Under the pieces are notes generated by a model. It saw only the letters and a program-made list of their open reading frames with translations. It was not told where the DNA came from and did not search any database. The position numbers were made by a program, and so were the translations under genes. A stretch of 7,795 nucleotides of DNA. It comes from DRGV01 sp018903055 [NCBI: bacterium]. Lineage in GTDB: Bacteria > UBP18 > UBA7526. This document shows, in pieces, positions 1 through 5,346 of this stretch (position 1 is the first letter of the stretch; each line of letters starts with the position of its first letter). Location: contig JAHIPW010000055.1 of assembly GCA_018903055.1 (NCBI GenBank), positions 1 to 7,795 on the forward strand, read 5' to 3'.

Positions 1-544
1 CATTATCATATGTTCCTTTTACCATAATAACCTTTGCCCCAAAGATTAATAATTGGGTGATCTTTGCCTTGGGCGCCTTCTGGGGAACGAAGATGATGGC
101 CGGGATTCTTAAACTTGCCGCTAAGCAGGCCATGCTGGAACCCGCATTGCCCGTTGAAGCCCCAGTAACAATTTTTGCTCCTAACTCCTGGGCCCTTACA
201 ATGGCCACAGCACTTGCCCGATCTTTAAAAGAAGCGGAGGGATTCTTTCCATCATCCTTCAGAAATAGATTCTTGCCTAAATTCTTTGCCTCATATAATG
301 GTGTCCAGCCAATCTGAAGAGGAGGAATTTTACTCAAATCTTGGATGGGCAGAAGTGGTTCATAGCGCCAGATAGAGTATTCTTTATTCTGGGAGAGACT
401 CTCTTTAGTAAAGGTCTTTCTTATCTCTTCATAATTATAGACAATATCTAAATTTTCAGAACAGGCGGAGCAATTGTAGTTCACTTCTTCTTGGCCATAC
501 TCTCGGCCACATCTCAGACACTTTAATCCCTTTATTTTTCTCAC
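1..544 (-). CDS. thrC: Threonine synthase-like PLP enzyme with N-terminal zinc ribbon (partial, runs off left edge)
   Basis: About 181 N-terminal residues are visible; the C-terminal half lies beyond base 1. Residues 9-12 (CLRC) and 25-28 (CSAC) form a four-cysteine zinc ribbon of the kind that opens many threonine synthases. A fold-type II PLP domain follows, with GWTPLYEA near 79-86, the Schiff-base lysine motif NPSASFKDR (Lys107) and the cofactor-binding loop STGNAGSS (130-137). Threonine synthase converts O-phosphohomoserine to threonine. I chose GTG at 544, which has a GAGG five bases upstream. A TTG at 571, directly after the stop of the preceding gene, is an alternative that adds nine residues. 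It is the last visible gene of the carbamate kinase/transcarbamylase cluster, where the related PLP enzyme YgeX (diaminopropionate ammonia-lyase) is usual. It could therefore be a catabolic lyase rather than a biosynthetic enzyme. The family is secure, the substrate is not. Confidence 0.85.
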   Translation of the reverse strand, partial: MRKIKGLKCLRCGREYGQEEVNYNCSACSENLDIVYNYEEIRKTFTKESLSQNKEYSIWRYEPLLPIQDLSKIPPLQIGWTPLYEAKNLGKNLFLKDDGKNPSASFKDRASAVAIVRAQELGAKIVTGASTGNAGSSMACLAASLRIPAIIFVPQKAPKAKITQLLIFGAKVIMVKGTYDN

Positions 545-571
545 ATAGGCCTCACTTTGTTCAAGTTCCAA

Positions 572-802
572 TTAGGTTTTTTCTTCTTTTTTCTCCTTCG
601 CTGCCTTCTTCTCCGCCATCTTATCCTTGATGCTGGAGATCCCAGCTACGAAGGCGATAATTCCCCCGAGGATTAAAACTGGGGGGATAAAACCCTTAAG
701 CACAGTTAAAAAGGGAACTCCCCAGGCAATTCCGAAGAGGGTGCCGGTAAAGAAGAAGATCCCTACTAGAGCAGCGATTATTCCCAGAATTAAAGCAACC
801 AT
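572..802 (-). CDS. Small membrane protein with two TM helices and charged C-terminal tail
   Basis: The predicted protein is 76 residues from ATG 802. Two hydrophobic segments are obvious, roughly residues 2-26 and 32-56, separated by a short stretch containing a lysine. A hydrophilic Lys/Glu-rich tail of about 20 residues (KDKMAEKKAAKEKKEEKT) follows. I do not recognise a family. The start is set by a strong AGGAGGTG just upstream; the in-frame GTG at 811 lies inside that site and is rejected. The gene begins 18 bases after the carbamate kinase stop and ends directly before the zinc-ribbon PLP gene, in the same frame as it, so it is very probably co-transcribed and translationally coupled. 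It could be a membrane anchor or a small transport accessory for the pathway, but nothing in the sequence shows this. Confidence 0.75.
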   Translation of the reverse strand: MVALILGIIAALVGIFFFTGTLFGIAWGVPFLTVLKGFIPPVLILGGIIAFVAGISSIKDKMAEKKAAKEKKEEKT

Positions 803-808
803 TCTTTT

Positions 809-816
809 CACCTCCT
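809..816 (-). promoter_or_regulatory. Shine-Dalgarno site deciding the start of the small membrane protein
   Basis: The minus strand reads AGGAGGTG followed by AAAAGA and then ATG at 802. The GTG that could be taken as a start at 811 overlaps the site itself, so the ATG is the better start. Confidence 0.8.
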
Positions 817-820
817 TTCT

Positions 821-1930
821 TCAATCAGGCACTATAGTCGTCCCCGCTTCACCCTTCAGGGTCTTCCCGAAGAGCTTGGTTAGGGAAATGTGGGCCACCT
901 TTCCTCCTCCTTCTAAGAAGTCAATGACGGCCTTTATTTTAGGCCCCATACTTCCCGGAGGGAAGGGGCAGGGCTTTTGATTATACAGTTCTTTGGCCTC
1001 GCTCAGGGTAAGATGTCTGAGGTCCTTTTGGTTCGGCTTCTGATAGTTCAACTTTGCTCCATCCTCGGCAGTAAAGATGGTAAAACTCACCTCTAATTCC
1101 TCTCCCTTCTCCTTGGCTTTCTTAATCAGCATTCTTCCTAAAAGGGAAGTAGCATAATCTTTATCGATGACCGCCTCCACTCCGGTATAGATCTTGGCCT
1201 TTGGCTGGCCCTCGACATAGGGTCTGGTATAGGTAATCCCGTAGTTACACTTATAGACCTCTTTTCCATCGACGATTTCTGGTTTTACCTGGATGACCGG
1301 AATCCCTCCCCCGCCGACACTGATGGGGATAATGCCTGATTTCAAGGCGGTCTCTACTACATCTATCTCAACGATATCTATGGGTATCGGTGAAGGAACT
1401 ACTCTCCTCCAGATCTCCTTCCCCCGATCATCCTTAGAATATAATTTTACTACCCAGCCATACTTCTCCTTCCTTTCCAGGGCTTCCTCTTTACTATAGG
1501 AAGGGCCGATAAACTTGGTGGGATTCTGAAAATCAGGATCATCCTTATTGACTACTACTTGAGTTACCGTCTCAGCCACAATCTTATCTATTCCCCGGCT
1601 CCTCAGTTCATTCCCCAGCATGGCAATCATATACCCCATGGCCCCTTGAGTATCGGCACCGCAGACGTCTAAGGGCAAGGCGTGCAAGATCTTATGAGAA
1701 TACTCCGCCCTTAAAAGGATGTTTCCCACCTGGGGACCATTACCATGAGTTATAATATAATCATCATCTGGATTGGCCGCGATAATATCCGCAATCTCTT
1801 TACAGGTCCCATCCGTCCTCTGCCACTGCATAGGGATATCAGGAATAATAGACTTCCCCTTCTCATCAGTCAATCCTGCAGGAGCAACCTCATTCCCTCC
1901 AAAAGCAAAAAGCCTTACTTTTCTTGCCAT
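821..1930 (-). CDS. arcC: Carbamate kinase with enlarged insertion
   Basis: This 369-residue amino-acid-kinase-family protein catalyses carbamoyl phosphate + ADP = ATP + carbamate. The visible family motifs are FGGNE (10-14), THGNGPQVGN (61-70), the PLDVCGADTQGAMGY region (86-100), NPTKFIGP (136-143), VVPSPIPID (177-185), SVGGGGIPV (204-212), GVEAVIDKD (250-258) and FPPGSMGPKI (323-332). Classical carbamate kinases are about 310 residues. The extra length comes mainly from roughly 37 residues (213-249) between GGGGIPV and GVEAVIDKD, where classical enzymes have only a few, plus about ten residues near the N-terminus. All recognisable catalytic and nucleotide-binding motifs are kept. The ATG at 1930 has AGGAGG seven bases upstream. 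The gene follows two transcarbamylases, so it would collect their carbamoyl phosphate for ATP synthesis. It may correspond to the YqeA type of purine-degradation loci rather than arginine-deiminase ArcC; no arginine deiminase gene is seen. Confidence 0.93.
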   Translation of the reverse strand: MARKVRLFAFGGNEVAPAGLTDEKGKSIIPDIPMQWQRTDGTCKEIADIIAANPDDDYIITHGNGPQVGNILLRAEYSHKILHALPLDVCGADTQGAMGYMIAMLGNELRSRGIDKIVAETVTQVVVNKDDPDFQNPTKFIGPSYSKEEALERKEKYGWVVKLYSKDDRGKEIWRRVVPSPIPIDIVEIDVVETALKSGIIPISVGGGGIPVIQVKPEIVDGKEVYKCNYGITYTRPYVEGQPKAKIYTGVEAVIDKDYATSLLGRMLIKKAKEKGEELEVSFTIFTAEDGAKLNYQKPNQKDLRHLTLSEAKELYNQKPCPFPPGSMGPKIKAVIDFLEGGGKVAHISLTKLFGKTLKGEAGTTIVPD

Positions 1931-1945
1931 CTCTCAACCTCCTAA

Positions 1946-2028
1946 TACACGGATTATCACAGATTGACTACGGATTTACACGGATAAATCTGTGCCCATC
2001 CGTGTTGTTATCCGTGCTAATCTGTGTC
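1946..2028. repeat. Intergenic repeat cluster, family A (CACGGATTA/CACAGATT units)
   Basis: The gap between the second transcarbamylase and carbamate kinase is built of alternating units resembling ACACGGATTA and CACAGATT in both orientations. The arms 1947-1965 and 1988-2006 are inverted copies matching at 16 of 19 positions, so the RNA could fold into a long hairpin. A further unit at 2009-2028 overlaps the end of the transcarbamylase gene and supplies its last codons and TAG stop. Similar units occur at 6861-6897. This looks like a dispersed, noncoding repeat, and no ORF or transposase is present. Confidence 0.7.
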
Positions 2029-3042
2029 GCTCATGGTCAAAGCCATGATGGCTTTCTGGACATGGAGACGGTTCTCGGCCACATCGTAGATGATGGAACG
2101 GGGACCACTGGCCACCTCGTCCGTCACCTCATGCCCCCGGTCAATGGGCATGGGATGGATATATAATGGGTTATTTCCCAGTCTCATTTTCTTAGAATCA
2201 CAGATCCATTCCGTATACTTCAAGGCCCTCTCAATCTCTTCCTCTTTGTTGAACTCTCCCCCTTTGTAAGCCTCCGGGCTCATCCAGTTTCGGGAATAGA
2301 CGACATCCGCTCCCCTATATCCTGCCCTTACATCATGGGTAATCTCGAATCTTGCTTTATTTCCCTGGCAATTCTTCTTGGTAGTCTCTATCACCTCTGG
2401 ATCGAGGTCATACCCTTCAGGATAGGCAATGGTGACATTCATTCCAAAGCGGGAATAGAGAAGGGCCGCTTCTTGGACGCTACACCAGGAACGGGCCAGA
2501 GCGCCATGTGCCCAGGTAAGGAGAAGCTTCTTTCCTTTTAAATCCTTTCCTAAATGCTTTCGCAGTCCCATAATATCTGCCAGGCCCTGACAGGGATGGT
2601 ATTTATCGTGAGCCATACTGATTATGGGAACAGTGGCCCACTTAGCATACTCTCTCAATAAATCATCCCCTTCGCCATATCTGGTAACCTTATCCTCTAA
2701 GATCCTGATCCCGATCCCACAGGCATACCTCGACATGACTTTAGCCGCATCCTCTACCGTCTCGCCGGCGGTCTTCTCTGTCTTCAGCCGCATAGCCTTG
2801 GGCTCCAAAAACTGGGCATGACTCCCCAGTTCGGTTGCCGCACACTCAAAGGACTGCCTGGTCCTCACCGAGGGGTTATAGAAGAACATGAAGAAGGTTT
2901 TGTCCTTAAGGATAGAGGTATACTTAGGAGAAAACCTATCCTTCTGCATGGCTTCTGCCAATTCCAACACCTTAACCAAATCTTCCTTCGGCCACTCCTG
3001 GGTGCAGATCAAATCCTTCCCAAACAATTCTGATTTAGACAT
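2017..3042 (-). CDS. Knotted-type carbamoyltransferase paralogue A, with divergent substrate motif
   Basis: This is a 341-residue aspartate/ornithine carbamoyltransferase-superfamily protein. The carbamoyl-phosphate motif NPSVRTR is at 56-62 and HPCQ at 149-152. The segment LLLTWAHGALARSWCSVQ (about 174-190) sits where knotted transcarbamylases (YgeW, acetylornithine and succinylornithine carbamoyltransferases) have their proline-rich knot loop, but it lacks the prolines. The C-terminal segment DVAENRLHVQKAIMAL (320-335) resembles acetylornithine carbamoyltransferase. The usual HCLP substrate motif reads HPMP (296-299), so the conserved Cys is replaced. ATG 3042 is chosen because AAGGAGG lies five bases upstream; a TTG at 3072 is upstream of that site. 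The final SDTD residues and the TAG stop lie inside an intergenic repeat unit. Carbamate kinase follows, suggesting catabolic release of carbamoyl phosphate. The amino substrate is unknown and probably differs from that of paralogue B. Confidence 0.88.
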   Translation of the reverse strand: MSKSELFGKDLICTQEWPKEDLVKVLELAEAMQKDRFSPKYTSILKDKTFFMFFYNPSVRTRQSFECAATELGSHAQFLEPKAMRLKTEKTAGETVEDAAKVMSRYACGIGIRILEDKVTRYGEGDDLLREYAKWATVPIISMAHDKYHPCQGLADIMGLRKHLGKDLKGKKLLLTWAHGALARSWCSVQEAALLYSRFGMNVTIAYPEGYDLDPEVIETTKKNCQGNKARFEITHDVRAGYRGADVVYSRNWMSPEAYKGGEFNKEEEIERALKYTEWICDSKKMRLGNNPLYIHPMPIDRGHEVTDEVASGPRSIIYDVAENRLHVQKAIMALTMSDTD

Positions 3043-3047
3043 ACTTC

Positions 3048-3054
3048 CCTCCTT
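3048..3054 (-). promoter_or_regulatory. Shine-Dalgarno site deciding the start of carbamoyltransferase A
   Basis: AAGGAGG on the minus strand is followed by five bases and ATG 3042. The in-frame TTG at 3072 lies upstream of this site and would add ten residues encoded partly by repeat sequence and the Shine-Dalgarno itself, so it is rejected. Confidence 0.8.
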
Positions 3055-3060
3055 GCAACC

Positions 3061-3159
3061 GCAAAAGCGCAAAATTTAACTAAAAAACGCAAAGTTTTAG
3101 TGCTTAAATATTCGCGTTCTTTTGTTTCTTGCTTCGTGCTATTCGCGATAATTCGCGTC
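3061..3159. repeat. Intergenic repeat cluster, family B (ATTCGCG and CGCAAA units)
   Basis: The 117-base gap between the two carbamoyltransferases is repeat-like. ATTCGCG occurs three times (starting at 3110, 3141 and 3151). The segments 3068-3081 and 3088-3101 are direct copies matching at 11 of 14 positions (CGCAAAATTTAACT and CGCAAAGTTTTAGT). The cluster begins directly after the TAA stop of carbamoyltransferase B and runs almost to the Shine-Dalgarno site of A. No promoter or ORF is evident inside it. It is a different sequence family from the units at 1946-2028. Confidence 0.6.
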
Positions 3160-4236
3160 TTAGAGTCTGCCTCCCATTACGAGAGCCATAATGGCCTTGT
3201 GGGCATGGAGTCTGTTCTCTGCCTCATCGAAAACCACAGACTGGGGACCATCAATGACCTCATCCGTCACTTCCATATCCCGATCAGCAGGCAGGCAGTG
3301 CATATAGATGCCACTGGGTTTAATGAGCTTCATCTTTTTGGCATCACAGATCCAATCCTTGTTCTTATCGAAAAGTTTCTTCATACCATCCAGGTTTTCC
3401 TTCTTGACGATTTTGCCCTTCTTATCGACTTGGGCAAAATAATCCATAGCTCCCCAGCATTTGGGATAGACCACATCAGCGTTTTCAAAGGCGGCATCCA
3501 TATCATCCGTTTCTTCAAAGCTTCCCCCGGTCTCTTTGGCAAATTTCTTGCAGTGTTCGATGACTGCCGGGTCCAGTTCAAATCCTTTCGGTCGGGCAAA
3601 GACCACATCCATTCCCATCTTTGTCGGCGCCAAAACCAGACTTTGCGGTACAGCGAATGGTTTATGCGTAGAGCCTGAGTAAGCCCAGGACATTACAAAT
3701 TTTACCTTCTTGAATCGACCAAATTTTTCCTTGACTGTTATCATGTCGGCTAATGCCTGGGTGGGATGATACATATCGCACTCCATATTGATAACCGGGT
3801 TCTCCATATAATAGGCGAACTCCTTAATGGTGGCATTGGCGAAGCCATAAATCCACTGGGCCGGCTCCCCGTACATACGGATGGCCATAGCCTCTCCTAC
3901 ACGGTCCAACATCTGAGCCACATCACAGATGCGTTCTGTTTTGTAAGGAATTTCATACCCCTTACGAGCCGGGGTGTAGGTTTTACTCGGCTCCAGGTCA
4001 ACAAGAAATCCTCCTAATTGCTGAATCCCGGCTGCAAAAGTGCTCCGGGTGCGAAGGGACTGGTTGAAGAACATGGTAAAAAGAGTCTTGCCCTTAAGAA
4101 GATGTGAATGGTCTTCTCCCATTGCCCAGCGCCTTTTAAGCTCTAAACCCACATCGATAAAGGTTTCCCACTCTTCCCTAGAATAATCCAACTCCGCATC
4201 GATCCAATCACGTCCCAAAAACTTGTTCGTCTTCAT
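3160..4236 (-). CDS. Knotted carbamoyltransferase paralogue B (YgeW/acetylornithine carbamoyltransferase-like)
   Basis: A 358-residue transcarbamylase, complete. The carbamoyl-phosphate loop is FNQSLRTRSTF (57-67), HPTQ is at 157-160 and HCLPADR at 313-319. WAYSGSTHKPFAVPQ (184-198) corresponds to the proline-containing loop threaded through the C-terminal knot in YgeW and related enzymes. The region 281-302, with NLDGMKKLF and KDWICDAKKM, also resembles the insertion of E. coli YgeW, whereas DEAENRLHAHKAIMA (337-351) resembles acetylornithine carbamoyltransferase. ATG 4236 has AGGAGG eight bases upstream. The first gene after the AT-rich block, it shows no promoter of its own in the 48-base gap after the lamin-tail segment, so transcription probably reads in from upstream. 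Expected reaction: transfer or phosphorolytic release of a carbamoyl group on an amino or ureido substrate. Plain ornithine carbamoyltransferase is unlikely because of the knot loop. Confidence 0.9.
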   Translation of the reverse strand: MKTNKFLGRDWIDAELDYSREEWETFIDVGLELKRRWAMGEDHSHLLKGKTLFTMFFNQSLRTRSTFAAGIQQLGGFLVDLEPSKTYTPARKGYEIPYKTERICDVAQMLDRVGEAMAIRMYGEPAQWIYGFANATIKEFAYYMENPVINMECDMYHPTQALADMITVKEKFGRFKKVKFVMSWAYSGSTHKPFAVPQSLVLAPTKMGMDVVFARPKGFELDPAVIEHCKKFAKETGGSFEETDDMDAAFENADVVYPKCWGAMDYFAQVDKKGKIVKKENLDGMKKLFDKNKDWICDAKKMKLIKPSGIYMHCLPADRDMEVTDEVIDGPQSVVFDEAENRLHAHKAIMALVMGGRL

Positions 4237-4284
4237 TCCTTTTACCTCCTTTCTTAAACACTGATTTCTTTGTTTTGCCTGCTC

Positions 4285-4917
4285 CTATTCCTCCCATTTT
4301 TCGTAGAACGGTCCTTCTTTTTCTTCCCTCCATGCTTCTCCTTCTAACCACTTATATGTTATCTCAATCTTCTTCTCATACCAGGCAGCGCAAAAATAGC
4401 AGGTGGGAACAGTTCCCGTAATGGTAGAAGCGTCTCTAATCAGACTCACCCAGTAACAGGCATCTTTTCCCGATAGATGGGTCTCCTTGGTTTTGTTATT
4501 CCGAATTAAGGTCTTTGGTTCTTTTAACTTACGATGGGGTATCTTGATTAGCTTATAAGTATACTGGGCAATGACCTTTCCTGTATTATCCCTTAACGTT
4601 GCCCTATCTCCTTCTATGTTGTTCCAGATGGGCATGCGATAATTGAAGTATCGCTTGGTGCCATATCTCTCGTTAGTCCCGGAACCCGTGTAGACTTTCA
4701 TCGATTCCCCGGGTTTCAGGACAGAGCACCAGGAGATTCTGCCCTTCCTTCGTGAAGAAAAGTAGAACTTATGTCCTGCCTTATCCTCTAATGTCCAGCC
4801 AGCGAAGTCCTGTAATTCTTCTCCTATATTCTTAATCTCAACATACTCCTCATTCAACTTGCTTCTATCCCTTTTGCCCGGAGGATTATATTCGAGGTCC
4901 ACAATATTATTATTCAC
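4285..4917 (-). CDS. Lamin-tail-domain (LTD) segment, probably the severed C-terminus of an amidase-LTD protein
   Basis: From the first possible initiator (GTG 4917) this encodes 210 residues. Residues about 4-120 form a lamin-tail domain: DLEYNPPG, LNEEYVEIKNIGEELQDFAGW, then LKPGESMKVYTGSGTN and MPIWNNIEGDRATLRDN. LTDs are immunoglobulin-like folds common at the ends of bacterial secreted or nuclease-type proteins. The remaining 90 residues carry PTCYFCAAWYEKK, a CxxC-like pair I do not recognise. There is no Shine-Dalgarno site before GTG 4917 and no signal peptide. Upstream, the frame stays open to a TGA at 4939-4941, and the residues between (IIEYFKN) are those expected at the end of the amidase. 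I infer that the LTD was translated as part of the amidase and is now separated by a nonsense codon. It may be untranslated today, or made by readthrough or re-initiation. Confidence 0.6.
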   Translation of the reverse strand: MNNNIVDLEYNPPGKRDRSKLNEEYVEIKNIGEELQDFAGWTLEDKAGHKFYFSSRRKGRISWCSVLKPGESMKVYTGSGTNERYGTKRYFNYRMPIWNNIEGDRATLRDNTGKVIAQYTYKLIKIPHRKLKEPKTLIRNNKTKETHLSGKDACYWVSLIRDASTITGTVPTCYFCAAWYEKKIEITYKWLEGEAWREEKEGPFYEKWEE

Positions 4918-4938
4918 ATTCTTGAAGTATTCAATAAT

Positions 4939-5346
4939 TCATTCGCATATGGCTTCTGCTACTTTTTCCCTAAAGGTTTCTTTATTTAAAAGTCTTTCAT
5001 CGGCTGGATTAGTCATAAAGGCAGTTTCAACCAAAACAGCAGGCATATAAGTGCCAACTAGCACTGTGAATCCTTTTTCTTTAACTCCACGGCTTTTCAA
5101 TCCTTTTATTGTTTCTAATTTTGTCATTATATAGTTTGCTAATTTTTTACTGGCTATGGCTCTTTTCTCTTTCGGGTCTTGATAAAAATATACTTCTACA
5201 CCCCTTGGACGTGGATTATCTACTTCTTTTTCTTTATCCTTTTTAATTTTTTTCACAGCTGCATTACAGTGAATAGAAACAAAAATATCGGCTTGGTCAC
5301 TATTAGCCGTATCTTTTCTTTCCTCAGGATCTGGTGGCTCCTCAGT
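4939..5346 (-). pseudogene. N-acetylmuramoyl-L-alanine amidase (Amidase_3), C-terminal half only
   Basis: The minus-strand frame carries DPEERKDTANSDQADIFVSI followed by HCNAA, then RGVEVYFYQD, SRGVKEKGFTVLVGTYMPAV and LVETAFMTNPADERLL. These are the second half of the zinc amidases that cleave the amide bond between MurNAc and the stem peptide. The late zinc ligand (SIHCN) and the catalytic Glu (VETAF) are present. The N-terminal half, with the DPGHGG zinc His and the Glu ligand, is absent in all minus-strand frames just upstream, where the propeller gene ends. Amidase homology starts within a few codons of the propeller TGA (5347-5349) and in the same frame. A second TGA (4939-4941) ends it after EAICE, where family members normally continue with a glycine. 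GTG 5256 could be a nominal start but lies inside the domain. Without two zinc ligands it cannot be an active amidase. Confidence 0.75.

Noticed and set aside
57-317. + strand open frame of 86 codons
   Set aside because: It is antisense to the PLP-enzyme coding region, which carries the NPSASFKDR and STGNAGSS motifs.
627-980. + strand open frame of 117 codons
   Set aside because: It is antisense to the small membrane protein and the carbamate kinase C-terminus; no supporting motif.
1946-2028. CRISPR array
   Set aside because: Units are short, degenerate and in both orientations, with no regular spacers and no cas genes in the window.
3100-3678. 192-codon open frame on the + strand
   Set aside because: It lies antisense to carbamoyltransferase B, whose family motifs are unmistakable; the + strand product shows no domain or ribosome site.
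821-4236. Arginine deiminase (arcABC) operon
   Set aside because: Carbamate kinase and transcarbamylases are present, but no arginine deiminase is seen, the transcarbamylases are knotted-type rather than ornithine-type, and a YgeY-like hydrolase is nearby.
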